Source: Thelonectria olida (taxonomy: Eukaryota > Ascomycota > Sordariomycetes > Hypocreales > Nectriaceae). Taken from it: a stretch of 64,000 nt of DNA. This document shows, piece by piece, positions 47,501 through 59,091 of this stretch. The position numbers and the translations under genes were made by a program. Within the stretch, counting starts at the first letter, position 1. Each line of letters opens with the position of its first letter. Location of the stretch: contig JAGPYM010000002.1 in NCBI GenBank assembly GCA_020736575.1, positions 434,001 through 498,000 of the forward strand, written 5' to 3'. The notes under the pieces were generated by a model that saw only the letters and a program-made list of their open reading frames with translations, did no database searches and was not told the origin of the DNA.

Positions 47501-49478
47501 CAAAAAGCAAACCTGCATCAGAATTTTCTTAAGCGCCTCGGAGGACGCCTGTGGGAAAGAAGACTAGAGGCGAGTCGGGCAACCGATCGGGGAAGGGGCA
47601 TGCAAGGTACAGTCAGTCAATGATCGGCAATTGTTTTCTGCCTTGTGATGATTATGGAGAATTGTGAGTGAGCTCTTTTCTTCGGAGCTGTCGGCCGGGG
47701 ACACAGAGAGTGATGCTCGTGGGATGTCACGAAGAGGGAGCCGAGCGGACCGAGAGCTCAAGACTCGCGTTCTCTCTCTCACTCACGATTGCTCACTTAC
47801 TCATCTCACTCACCTTTTGCCCTCTACCTTTTGCCCTTTGCTCAGTTACCGCTCACCAACTTGCTGCCTGGCTGCACTGCCGCAACAAATCCCACACATC
47901 TCCGTCACCGGAGATGCTCATCACAGCCCAGTAGTTGCTGTCAGATATCACTTCTCACTCTCACCCAGCTGAAGACTTTTTTAAAGGTTACATTGCATCT
48001 CGTCATCAATGCCCAACTATCTACGTACGCGGTAGTATGTAGCTATTTCCACTCTCCCACTCTCCTCCCACTCCCAGCAACCCGGCATTTGCAATCCTTC
48101 TAGTTAAAGATGAGAGGTCACATTCCAGCTGCATTGTCTTCCCCTGCCTCGAATCCCTTAGCATTGCCCCTTGCATGAGCCCCTGGCATGAGACTTTGCC
48201 CAGCTCGCAAATCCGGTGCGAGTATTCGTACTTTGACCTTGCTCACAACGGTGTCTCAACCCCGTTGCTTTACGCCCGCGTAATTGCCTTGCTCTGGACC
48301 AACAACTAACACCAACAATACTACGTACGTCAAATCACCAACTGGCACGCGTGTCCATCTCTCTCGTGTCCCCGGATGCGACCGGATGGACTCGACCAGG
48401 GGGTCGCAAGCAAGGCAAATGCGCTCGGCTCTCCAGTTCATGTACATTGTAGCCTCAACCGACGCTTGGTCCAACCCAGCTTAACGGTTGCTCCCATCCT
48501 CATCTCATCGTCAACAAGGCCGTCAACTCATCGATAATTCCGCCTTGACACGCGCCCCAGACGGGATCAGATCATGAACTAAACCTTGACGCGAGAGAGT
48601 CGAGCCAGGCTGTATTAGGCCTCGCACAAGGTCGGTGGCGTAAAACCGTGATACACATTGCTTCTTTCAACGTCGCTAGCCAGCGTCGCTGCCCATCAAC
48701 TTCGCTATCAGTAACAGACCGTCCTACTCTTGTCAAGTTCAATCATCCCATCCCAATTTCCGAGACAACCACCAACTTCACGCTCGTGGCGTTAGACGTC
48801 ACCTGGTAAACGTTTTCCAGACCAAGTTTGATGTGACAGGTCAAACAATGGCGCTTCTCCGTTATTGAAGTCCGGAATCACGCCCAGTTGTCAACTCGGC
48901 TCCCGGGTAGCACCATGACAAATTCAACTGATCAACCCGGGATCTTCTCTAGGCTATTGTGCTTCATGAAGAAACTAACTAAGTGTTCGACAAGACCCGA
49001 CGACTTGGTAACCGGAATATGCCTTTCCGTCGAACGGAGCCGGCCACCTTTGAGTCACGGCGAGTCATGGCAAAGAGTCGTAACTCCTACCACTAAAACA
49101 ATCCTCGATAACATCATCTCAACACCACACAAGTTGTCAAAACAAAATTGCACTTGCACGGATCCAGCAAGTACCAGAAAACAACATCCATCCATTGCTC
49201 CACGTTGGGGTCATGAGATTAATATTACATGGCGTGTCGTTGCAACTATCCCATCACATCTCCCAAATCATCTACCCAGTGCAGTCCCGCTCAATGTATT
49301 CACATGCATCCTCCTCTCCGTCTTGTCTTGCCCAACACCTTGTCTTCCCGAAGCACGCATACACCTCTTTCATATTTACCAAATACAGTGTCGTGAGAGG
49401 CCGTCTCATTCATTGAAGAGGTTTCATCTTGTATTACTTTACTTGTCATTTACCGTCTCAGGACAAGAAAGTCACCTC
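44582..49478. other. 4.9-kb region without supportable genes
   Basis: Between two minus-strand genes (receptor 5' end and AKR1 3' end). Open frames (for example 46355-46864 plus and 46926-47510 minus) lack motifs and codon bias. C/T-rich blocks occur around 47760-48110. The 5' half of a 390-codon plus frame (48888-50060) lies here, but its 3' half is antisense to AKR1 and it is not protein-like. A non-coding RNA, a long promoter or a decayed gene are possible; no tRNA or repeat recognised. Confidence 0.45.
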
Positions 49479-51877
49479 TTAGACCTCCTCTGTGCCAACC
49501 GCTTCGTAACCACCACGTTCTCGTCGTCCAGTCAACTGCATCAGCGTTGGGCTCTCGTACATGGCAGTGTAGTCAATCTTCTCCCCGCCAAGAACCGCCA
49601 CGCCGTTCTCCCTCTGGCCAAAGACAGGGGCAGGGTCGCACCAAAAGTCCTTACAGTTGGATACGCAGCCTCTGCTGTAGGGGTTCTTCTTCTTGCGCTT
49701 GTTCTTGGTAGACGCGGCTCCGCGGCCGGTGATGGTCTCAATAAAGGGATCAACACCGAGCAGCCGGCTCCACGATTTGAGCATTCCCTGCTTATGCTTG
49801 TGTCCGTGACCACCCTGGGCAGCTGGGGCAGACAACGACGGGTGATTGGGATCCAGAGGAGTACCTGTGGAAGTGAAGGCAGTGGTAGCGGCACTGTCGC
49901 GGACACCATACATGTTCTCAAAGGTCGTCATTGCTTGAGAGACCTGGAAGAACTGCGTGAACAAGAGCATGGTCACCCAGAGGAGTTGAAGGGTGATCCA
50001 GAGGCCGAGAATGGCCGTGTAGGCATCAGCATTGATGATCTTGCAAAGATTAGGGCTTAGAAGGTTGCAACCGTCTGATGCTGTCTGGGAAACGCTATCA
50101 AGGTCTAGAGCCACCATTAGAACCTGCAAGGGGAAAAAGAATGAGAGCACACTCACAATAGTACAGCAACCAATCATATAAAATAATTCCAAAGGAAAGT
50201 GCCACGATGTAGAAGAAGAAATGGCGGTGGTTGTTAATACCAATGCAGTTGTGAACCCACGGGCAATGGCTAAATTTCTGTTAGCATTTGCATCACAACT
50301 ATGCGGCACAAGGTCAACTCACTGATCATGCTTGGCAACGCATCGCTGGCACCTCCTACAGTGCTTGCTTCGCAGAGGGGTCCGGATCATGCAAGTCACA
50401 CAGAAGTTCGACTCGTCAAACTTCCACTGCTGAAGGAGCTCATCAATGACGGCCTTTTGCTCAGCAATGCCATTCATCTTCGGGACAAATCCAGGATCAT
50501 ATCGCATGCTAGCAATGTAGAAATACGCAGTAAGGCCGAAGAATACACCAAAGACGATGTTGAGCAACGTGTGAGACTGCCCTTGACTGGCACCCGTGGT
50601 CGTTGCCCAAAACACATTTGTCAACCAGTTGACGCCTGTGAGGAACAGCGTTGCTGAAAAGATTCCGGCCAACCAAGGCTGAGGGTTGTTAGCGATAAGT
50701 CCAACATGAAAAATTGGGTTGTACGAACTGTCTTGTGGAAATGTCGCATGTCTGATGGCGCATGCTCGAGCACCTGCTGAGCGCACCACTGAATGCCATA
50801 GACACAACCCAGAGCCAATGGCGCACCAAGAAAAATAGGTAGAATAGATAGGATTAGAATCGCCGACCATACCAACACAAAAGGCCATAGGAATAGGAAT
50901 CGCGTGACGAATGCTCTCTTGTCCTTCAAGAAATAGCTTGCGCCAGGCCATCCCGGAACTGCAGGGTGACCATCCTCGTCATATCCACATTCTCTAAGTG
51001 CGCGATGCCATGCACCCTGCGTATTGAGTTCGCTGGCGGTAACAGCGGGAGTCTTTCCAGTCTGTGTCTTGGCAAATCGATCGGCCCCATACTCAATAAG
51101 TTTGAGGATGCACCCCGGGTTGCCCTTGACCAGAGCCCAGTGAAGCGCAGTGAATCCTTGCTCGTCGGTCGCATGTACACTGGCACCCCATCGCAAAAAG
51201 ATGTCGACGCATTGAGGGAAGCCTTTGTATGCGGACCACATCAGCGCTGTATGGCCATAGCTATCGAGAACGTCGACCGGAATGCCTTGGTGTAGGAGGA
51301 GCACAATGAGGAGGACGTTTCCGTTAAAGGTCGAGATGTGTAGAGTATTATATCCTTGCGCATCGGTGATCAGGGGGTCGGCGCCGTGCTGGAGGAGCAG
51401 GTTGACAGTATAGTAATGACATCGCTGGGCAGCCCACTGCAGAGGTGTCGCGATCGAGTCGCCGCCCTTCCTGTTGATTTCGGCGCCGTGTTCGATGAGG
51501 AACTTGCACATGGCATACTGGTTGTTGATGGCAGCCCACTGCAAGGGATTCAGTCAGTCATCGACGTCACCAGGGAGTCCCGTCTCGTACAGACGGATCC
51601 CGAAGGGATCACTCACGTGCAACGGCGTAATTCCTTCATCATCAGTGTATGTGGCATCGTACTCGCCCGACTCAAACAGCTTCTCCATTGCGGGAACATC
51701 CCCTATCCGGGCAACTTGCATGATATCATCCTGCTGGTTCTGGCCGTCGCTGGGCAAGCTGCCCATCTCCAACTCGCTGTTGAGTTTGGGCGCGGCAGTC
51801 GTGGCCTTGTTCGAGGGCTGATTCGGCGCTGCCGAAGCACCCGACGTGCTGCTGGCGGTCGTGATGCTGCCCATCAC
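49479..51877 (-). CDS. AKR1: Ankyrin-repeat DHHC palmitoyltransferase Akr1
   Basis: Exons (minus) 51617-51877, 50729-51538, 50323-50678, 50157-50269 and 49479-50104; 721 aa (yeast 764). S-acylates cysteines of trafficking and signalling proteins in the Golgi. Six ankyrin repeats occupy about residues 55-260 ([69 protein letters not shown]). Four hydrophobic segments surround the cysteine-rich DHHC core near residue 475: [33 protein letters not shown], split by intron 3 within the DHHC motif. The segment after the fourth membrane helix ([16 protein letters not shown]) contains the TTxE-type motif. The acceptor of intron 4 was chosen at CTCTAG (50105-50110), since the nearer GCAG would not keep the frame. 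The N-terminal Met-Met allows a start at 51877 or 51874. Confidence 0.93.
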
Positions 51878-52650
51878 GATGATAGGCCAGGGGTTTGAGG
51901 AGGGATCGACTGACTATGGCGGAAGGTGGATGAAAGGGAGAAACGTAGGGCAACAAAGAGATGCAGAAGAAGAACAAAAATCTCCGTTCACAGCCTTATC
52001 ATGTCGAAAAAGGCCCACGGATCACGCCAAACAAGGGGAAGAAAGGCTACCACAAAGCGAAATGCTGACCCGAATAATTGGCAATTTTGCTGAGGAGGCG
52101 CGTGGAGTGGACTACGTATCGTAATCTGAAGCCGTGATGCCGAGCGCGGCTGAGCACCGCCCTTGCGCCCTTTCCTGAACAGGATTAGCACCGCCCCAAA
52201 TCCCCAACTGCCATTTCAGGGGACCCCTGTGGCTTAGCAATCTCCCCGGTTTGAGGGACGTGGCTCGGCCGCTCGTTGCGTTCTCTCACGTGCGTGGTCG
52301 CGTGGCTCGGTGGCTCAGACAGTTGTGGCTGACGTTTCACCTTGGCGTGCTGTGGCGAACCCTTGGGGCCTGTCCGGTCTAGGAGCTTTGGTGGGCTGGC
52401 CAGATTATCGTTCCCGCACGGCATCGCAAAGATCCGACCTTTCGATTGTCGATATTCCTGTTTGCGACTGGACACATCTCACCGCCAGTCGCCGGGTCGC
52501 TGTATGAACAAACTTTGCTTCGAGTCTTCCTTTTATATATAGGGATTTGTTCTCTGGGAACTCTTCTTTCCAGAAAGTCCACAGACTTCGACCAATTGCT
52601 TCTCTACCACCTCTTCAACACGTCCCGGCAGCCGCCGCCTTCGAGACACC
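51878..52650. other. Divergent promoter region, AKR1 / SRP receptor beta
   Basis: About 770 bases. GC-rich CGTGGCTCGG-like words recur at about 52258-52315. A TATA-like TTTATATATAGG is at about 52532-52543, roughly 110 bases before the SRP receptor start codon. No coding signal. Confidence 0.45.
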
Positions 52651-53508
52651 ATGGGGTCTTTTATCGAGATTGTCGAGGCCATCATGACGCCGTCATTGCC
52701 GACAATCCTCATCGGTGCCCTCATTATCATCGGCATGCCAATTATCCTCCACATCATCCTCTCCTCGTCGCGCACATACACCGTCCCCCCCTCCGTCCTC
52801 CTCGTCGGCCCCTCCAACGTCGGAAAGACGTCGCTCCTCGCCCTCTTTGAACGCGGCGCCACCGGCACCGAGACGCACACGTCGCAAATCTCTCACTCTG
52901 TGGAGCTCAACGCCTCAACCGACTCGGCCAGCAAAGAGTCGTTCCGCAACCACGAAGCTTCCGACGGCACATACACCAAGTTCCTCCTCATCGACACCCC
53001 CGGCCACGCCAAGCTTCGTACCGCTGCCATCGGCAAGTTGAACCGCACCGAGAAGCTCAAGGCTGTCGTCTTCATGGTCGATGCGGCTGCTCTCGGCGAG
53101 CGGGACACCCTCGCGCCTACTGCTTCCTACCTCTATGACGTCCTCCTGTTCCTCCAAAAGCGAGCCACCGCCAACTCAGCTGCCAAAGCCTCGATCCCGA
53201 TTCTGATTGCCGCCAACAAGGTGGATCTCTTCACCGCTCTCCCGTCCACCCTGGTCAAGTCCAACCTCGAAGCTGAGCTCACGCGGATTCGCGCTTCTAA
53301 GAGCAAGGGACTGTTGGACTCTGGCGTTGGGACCGACGACATTGGCTCCGAGGAGCAGGATTCTTGGTTGGGAGAGTACGGCTCGTCAAAGTTCTCGTTT
53401 AGCCAACTGCAAGAATTCGACATTGATATCGATGTTATCCCTGGTAACGTCACAGGCGATGGCCCTGGTGTGGACAAGTGGTGGTGGTGGATTGCCCAAC
53501 GCATATAA
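52651..53508 (+). CDS. SRP102: Signal recognition particle receptor beta subunit
   Basis: Single exon, 285 aa. Integral ER-membrane GTPase that anchors the SRP receptor alpha chain during co-translational targeting. An N-terminal membrane anchor (about residues 17-38, LPTILIGALIIIGMPIIL) precedes a Ras/Arf-like GTPase: P-loop GPSNVGKTS (53-61), DTPGH switch II, VFMVDAAAL, and NKVD. The C-terminus ends WWWWIAQRI, similar to the Trp-rich ends of fungal homologues. An acidic Ser/Gly-rich loop (DSGVGTDDIGSEEQDS) is inserted before the last strand. The start is the first ATG; the anchor begins soon after. Confidence 0.93.
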   Translation: MGSFIEIVEAIMTPSLPTILIGALIIIGMPIILHIILSSSRTYTVPPSVLLVGPSNVGKTSLLALFERGATGTETHTSQISHSVELNASTDSASKESFRNHEASDGTYTKFLLIDTPGHAKLRTAAIGKLNRTEKLKAVVFMVDAAALGERDTLAPTASYLYDVLLFLQKRATANSAAKASIPILIAANKVDLFTALPSTLVKSNLEAELTRIRASKSKGLLDSGVGTDDIGSEEQDSWLGEYGSSKFSFSQLQEFDIDIDVIPGNVTGDGPGVDKWWWWIAQRI

Positions 53509-53765
53509 TCCTAAACATGCCTGGTGCGGCTTGGTTAAGTTTAAAAATAGTCGTTGGGGCTGGAGGTGATAATATCCATATTAATTATGACATTCTAATT
53601 CATCCAACTATCAATGATGTGCTGCAAAATGCCTCGTAGATGTTGAGTCTACCTTTCCCAATCTAAAACCAGAATCCCTCGCTTTCTCCCATCCAATCCT
53701 AGGAACGCCAGATTTAATGTCGTTGAACACATGAGTACTCGTTCCGGCCTCTCGCGAGGGCGCAT

Positions 53766-55370
53766 CTACAGCTTTTTGTTGACCATCCACGTGAGCAAGT
53801 CGACCTTGGTCACGACGGCAATGGGCTTGGACAGCGACTTGGCATCGCCCGTCCTCTCAGTAACGACAGCAGCGCTGTTCCACTCGAAGAACTTGCTCAG
53901 GGTGCTGAGAGGAGTGTCGATGGTGATCTCGACAAAGTTCCTCCTCTTGCCAGCGGACTTGTGGCCGTCAATCTCGCGAGGATCAGTGATGATTTCGTCG
54001 AGGCGGGCAAAGTCGAACATGACATCCTTGACGGGGCTTTGCGCAGTGGCGCGGCCGCGGGAGATGTAGCTGAGCAGGTTGCCCAAAGTGACGAGACCGA
54101 CCAGCTTGTTGCCGGAATCAGAGAGAACGGGGAGCTGGTCGAATCCCTTGTCGCGCATCGTCTCAATAGCCTCGGAGCAAGAGGCGGTGACACCGACAGA
54201 GGTAACGGGCTTGAGGCGAAGCGAGGCAATGGTAGCGCCCTCGTAAGGGTCGGCCGACTTGTTCTTTTGCACCGTCGACTCCAGGCCGTTGACGGGAAGA
54301 AGGTTGTTGGCGTCGAGCCAATCATCGTCGGCGAACTTGGAGAGGTAGCTTCGAATGCTGTCGGGGAGTATAACAACAACCACATCGCCCTTCTTGAAAC
54401 CGAAATCCTTGACGGCGAGCAGCATGGCCGCCATGGCGGAACCGGAACTACCGCCGACCAGAAGACCTTCTTCGGCGATGAGTCTCCGGGCAAGCCAGAA
54501 AGACTTGTGGTCATCGGTCTTGTACCACTTATCGACAACCTCGCGGTCAAGAACGTCGGGAACGAAGTCATAGCCAATACCCTCCACCTTGTAAGGCTCG
54601 TTCTCATGCTCCTTGTTGAGGATCTCGGGTAGAGCAAGGACACTGCCTTGAGGGTCGGCAGCAATGACCTTGATGTCCTTGTTGTGCTTCTTCAGTCCCT
54701 TGGCAATACCAGTAATGGTACCACCGGTGCCCGCTCCGGCAACGATGGCATCGATCTTGCCACCAGTCTGCTCCCAAATCTCCTCGGCGGTGCCAAACTC
54801 GTGAGCGCGCGGGTTGTCGACGTTGCTGTACTGGTCGAGGATGTGCGCGTTGGGGATCTCCTTCTGGAGGCGTTTCGCGACACCAATGTGAGATTCGGGG
54901 GCGTCGGAAGCAGCCTGAGTGGGAGTGCGGATGATGGTGGCGCCGAGGGCGCGGAGGACAGAGACCTTTTCGGCGGACATCTTTTCGGGGAGGGTGATGA
55001 TGGTCTTGTAGCCCTTGATGGCGCCGACGAGAGCGAGGCCGATGCCACTGCAGAATTGTATTAGTCTTGCGCGCGGAATGTGTGATTAAGTTGGAGGAGA
55101 AGCTCACGTATTGCCACTGGTAGGCTCAATCAGAGTGTCACCAGGCTTGATCCTGCCGCTCTTCTCGGCCTCCTCAATCATCCTCAAGGCGATTCGGTCC
55201 TTGACGCTGCCTCCAGCGCTGAACAGCTCGGGCTTAACATAGATCTCGGCCTCGATGCCCAGGGACTGGGGCACCTTATTCAGTCGTACGAGAGGCGTGT
55301 TGCCGATGAGCTCGGTAGCAGAGAGGACGGTGGGCGCGCGAGGGGGGTTATGGGGGACCTGAGACGCCAT
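53766..55370 (-). CDS. CYS4: Cystathionine beta-synthase
   Basis: Exons (minus) 55108-55370 and 53766-55047, 514 aa. PLP enzyme that condenses serine and homocysteine to cystathionine in transsulfuration. The PLP lysine is K57 in GGSVKDR; the phosphate-binding loop [10 protein letters not shown] and the [13 protein letters not shown] and GGSSGSA motifs are present. There is no N-terminal heme domain, as in yeast. A C-terminal pair of CBS domains (about residues 370-510; [24 protein letters not shown] and a second half ending TKVDLLTW) gives the regulatory region. The intron splits SGNT/GIG. The frame is open for 63 codons before this ATG (see findings). It is convergent with the SRP receptor gene, 257 bases away. 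Confidence 0.94.
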
Positions 55371-56125
55371 TGTTGCGATCAACGGAAGTGAATTTGGAGA
55401 GAAGTAGCGAGGTAGCCCAAGATGGAACTTGGATTTCGAAGAAAAAGGAAAAGAAGCCGGGACAATTTGAAAAGAAAAAGACTTCGCAATGAAGGTGGTC
55501 AGGATGTTCTTACTTTGAGCACGCCACGGCGGAGACACTGGTGTAATGATGGCCGCCACTTCTCACTCAATCAACAGGCACAAGCTGTACGTTTTTGTCG
55601 GCCCCTCTACCCCGCCAATGCCGAGACTATCCGAATACGTACAAGGGCATGCTCTCAGGGTCATGGATTTTTTTATCGCCAAATCCGAAATCCGACGAGA
55701 AAAGCTTGTTGTTCATGTGATACGGAAGCTTTGAGCTCAAAGCCGAGATCCGAAAGGAAGCGGCGGTGTATTGTAGGTTGTGTACTTTGAAGGTAGAGCG
55801 AATGTTCACGAGTTATTGTAAAACCGTCGAGCAAATATTAGATGTCGTACGTTGAACTGTCTATTCTATTCGCACTGATGGTGTGGGCTTGGATGGCATG
55901 GCAACTTGGTGTGCTAAGTTTGAGACATGCAACGCTTTCTTTCTAGAAAAGATTTACTCTTCCAACCTTGTCCCTGATCTTCGCATTGAGCTTCGGATTG
56001 AACCGACAAGGAGCCTTATGTAAGCAAGGTTGAAACTCCAAACAACAAGACCCCAAAAGCGTAAAATCTTATCTTCTCGACATGGGGATCGTAAACAAAC
56101 ACAATTCCGCCTTACAAGGCTTGCT
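55371..56125. other. Upstream region of cystathionine beta-synthase
   Basis: About 755 bases. 55371-55559 is an in-frame open leader of 63 codons with no Asp or Glu (possible presequence, see findings). The rest is AT-rich up to the orphan ORF, with no further feature recognised. Confidence 0.4.
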
Positions 56126-56740
56126 TTACCACCTTTTGGCGGACATTGAGCTTATTGCTAAACTCTCGTCCCATGCTTTAGGGTAGGGCGGCCTCTGGTT
56201 GATCATGACATGAGCTGCTCTACACAGAGGCCGATCTTGATATGAGTATTGTATCATTTCCATCGGATTTTTACCCATCCACGGTCTTCGTGTAGCATGC
56301 TGATCGTTATCCTTCATTCGGAGGACCTTTTGAAGCTCCGTCTTGTCCTCGACAATAGTCCCTCTCCACTGCTGGTATGCCAAGAGCCCTATCAACACCG
56401 ACACTCCCCCGGAATTTGACATGTATTTATCCGTCTCGCCATGGATGATCCTATGCGCATAGTTACAGGTGGTTGACATACCCTTCTTAGCATCTTCCAG
56501 CGGGCAATCGCTATTCACCCCGCGTGGCGACGGTTGCACTCTATCGCATCCCTGCCATGTCCACCAAATGAGCGGCCATTCTCGTTGCGCCACTGCATGG
56601 GAAAATGCGGCAACTCGCTCGCCAAGAGTCCATAGTTTGCGACCTGCCGTTTCGGCCATATCTGCCGACAGGCCATGGTAGGTGTTCAGTTTCCTGTTGG
56701 GGAATAAACGAATATGCTTAATTCCTTGGTATGTGATCAT
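56126..56740 (-). CDS. Orphan ORF, 204 aa, hypothetical
   Basis: Uninterrupted 205-codon frame. The protein has six cysteines, many Trp (IWWTWQGCD), and no signal peptide, membrane segment or recognisable motif. Codon choice is less biased than in neighbouring genes. It lies close to the start of the divergent M28 gene (144 bases between start codons). Support is limited to length; it could be spurious, a fast-evolving lineage-specific gene, or a remnant. Confidence 0.38.
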   Translation of the reverse strand: MITYQGIKHIRLFPNRKLNTYHGLSADMAETAGRKLWTLGERVAAFSHAVAQREWPLIWWTWQGCDRVQPSPRGVNSDCPLEDAKKGMSTTCNYAHRIIHGETDKYMSNSGGVSVLIGLLAYQQWRGTIVEDKTELQKVLRMKDNDQHATRRPWMGKNPMEMIQYSYQDRPLCRAAHVMINQRPPYPKAWDESLAISSMSAKRW

Positions 56741-56884
56741 GCTGTGCTACGGGGCAAGATATGGACGTGACCATACCTATCTGTGTGACTGGGTAGCTAT
56801 ACGAGACGGCTATATAAAGGTTCTCTGAGCGTGAACTGAAGAAATGAAAGGCTTTGCATATCCCCAGAGTAGCATTACTGCATC

Positions 56885-58522
56885 ATGAAGTTTCTCACTG
56901 GTCTGCTCTGCGGAGCTCTGCTGGCGGCCGAGGTGACGGGCAAGAAGCTGACTGCCAGTCAAGTTGAAGGGGACATAAAAAAATCCAAGTGCGTGTCATC
57001 TCCTACCCATATTGGATATCTTGGTTCCATCCATTATTAACGGAACTAGACTCAAGCAGACACTCACAGACTTGAACAAGATTGCAAAGGCAAATAATGG
57101 CAACCGAGCCTTCGGACTCCCTGGCTACAAAGCGTCTTTGGACTACATCCTCGACCAGGTCGATGGCAAGTACGGAAAGTACTTTGACACCACTGTCCAG
57201 CCATTCAACCACACCTTTGAGCAAACTCGGGACATTTGGCTTCGAGGGCCAGATGGCGAAGATGTCTATGTCATCACGCTCATGTACAACCATGCCACAC
57301 CAACGCCCGATGGTACGACGGGAGCACTTATCGCCGTTCCCGACGACGATGAGCGCGGCGCTGGCTGCTTTGCAGATCAATGGGAGGGAATCGACGCGAC
57401 TGGAAAGATTGCTCTCGTGAAGCGCGGCGTCTGCGCCATATCTGACAAGTTGAAGCTGGCCAAAGCCCATGGAGCCCTAGCCGTTGTCCTCATCAACCAG
57501 ACTCCTGGAGACGCCATCAGCAGCGCGACTCTGTCTGCCGAGAACATTGGTCTGCTGGTTCCAGTCGGCGTTATCCGCAACGCCATTGGCCTTGAGTGGC
57601 AAAAACGTCTTGCCGAGGGCGAAACACTCGAGGTGACGCTCCTGGTTGATTCTGTCCATGACACGAGAGAGACTTGGAACATTATCGCCGAGACCAAGGA
57701 GGGTGACCCTAACAATGTCGTCATGCTGGGAGCCCATCTTGACAGCGTCCAGGCTGGCGCTGGTATCAATGATGATGGCAGCGGCACTGCAGCTATCCTG
57801 GAAATTGCCAAATCATTCACCAAGTACAAAGGATACACCAACAAAGTTCGCTTTGCTTGGTGGGGAGCCGAGGAGTGAGAATGCCCCAGTTCTTTACAAA
57901 CAACCTGTGGCTAACTATCCTCTAGGAGCGGTTTAGTAGGATCTCTCTACTACGGTGCGCAGTTGACGTCTGAAGAGGCTGATAAGATCCGTTTCTACTT
58001 CAACTACGATATGGTTGGATCCCCAAACCCAGAATACGCTGTCTACGCCAACAATGAGGCGGACAAAGTTGGCGGCGACATTATCATCAATTGGCTTCGA
58101 AAGAAGGGCAAAGATGCCTATTATAGGTGAGAAAAGACATCCCGCCCAAGACTCACAAAATGCTAAAGACCATCGACAGTGAATTTGGCTCGTCTTCCGA
58201 CTACGTCGCCTTCCTCGAACTTGGCATCCCCTCTTCGGGCATATTCACTGGCGCAGGCAGCCCAACGGATCCTTGCTACCACCAGGCGTGCGACGACATT
58301 GACAACATCAACTGGACTGCGATTACGCTCAATGCGAAGACGGCCGGCCGAGCGGCTGCTCAATTCGCACTTAGTCTCGAGGGTGTCCCTGCGAGATCTC
58401 AGACGAGCGCCAACCCCAAGAGCAAGCGGGCTGTGGCTTTGAGCTTTGACAAATGGGAGGCTACGGCCAAGGTTGCAGAGAAGCAGCATAGTTGTGCCTC
58501 GAGCGGCAAGATTGTTGTGTAA
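56885..58522 (+). CDS. Secreted M28 aminopeptidase with PA domain (second paralogue)
   Basis: Exons 56885-56988, 57050-57874, 57926-58126 and 58180-58522, 490 aa. The signal peptide is MKFLTGLLCGALLAAEVTG. The protease-associated domain has GKIALVKRGVCAISDKLKLAKAHG. The two-zinc site is complete: LGAHLDSV, GINDDGSGT, WWGAEESGLVGS across intron 2, NYDMVGSPN and CYHQACDD. It cleaves N-terminal residues from extracellular peptides for nutrition. It is clearly related to the enzyme at 9852-11603 but divergent in the PA domain and termini. The short first exon is certain, since the signal peptide lies there and the KKSK/LKQTL junction continues the family pattern. Confidence 0.93.
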
Positions 58523-59091
58523 ATTTGGTCCAGGACAATTTGCTTTGACAAGAGAAATAGATGAAGAAGATGTTGAATGACGAGATGAACAATGAGACCT
58601 CAAGGTTTCTTGCTACTTAGCCTGCGCCAATCTTCGGTATCCATCCAATTGCGAGCAGAACTCTTCAGATCTTCTCATCGAGAGGGTAACTTGCGTCGAC
58701 GAGCGGCCAAACGCAAGTGTTACATTGGTGACATCCAATATCGTCTCGCCACGTTGAAAGACCAAGACAAACGTTGAGCTTGCACAGAGTACGTATGACT
58801 GAAATACAGTGTCTTAAAATATGTCTTAATTTAAGGTACACGGAGCAACATTGGGGGTTACGTGGTCAAAGAATTGAGGAGTATATGATGTGACAAGCGC
58901 AATTATTTCACAACCCTTATTGTATCAAGCTGAAACAACAACAGAAAAATTTCTAAGTGAGTTAAGATGCTATAATATGCGGGAAACAAATTTGAGACTG
59001 GCAACTCTGTGACTGGCAAGCCGAAGCACGTGGGAACGTATGTCATTGGCCTCGTGTGTAAAGTCTTTGGCGACCTTGATACTCTGGGTTC
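58523..59091. other. Convergent intergenic region
   Basis: About 570 bases between the M28 3' end and the SDR 3' end. AT-rich from about 58780; no coding signal. Confidence 0.4.

Noticed and set aside
48888..50060. 390-codon plus-strand ORF
   Set aside because: Its 3' half is exactly antisense to AKR1 exons and its 5' half has no coding character or motif.
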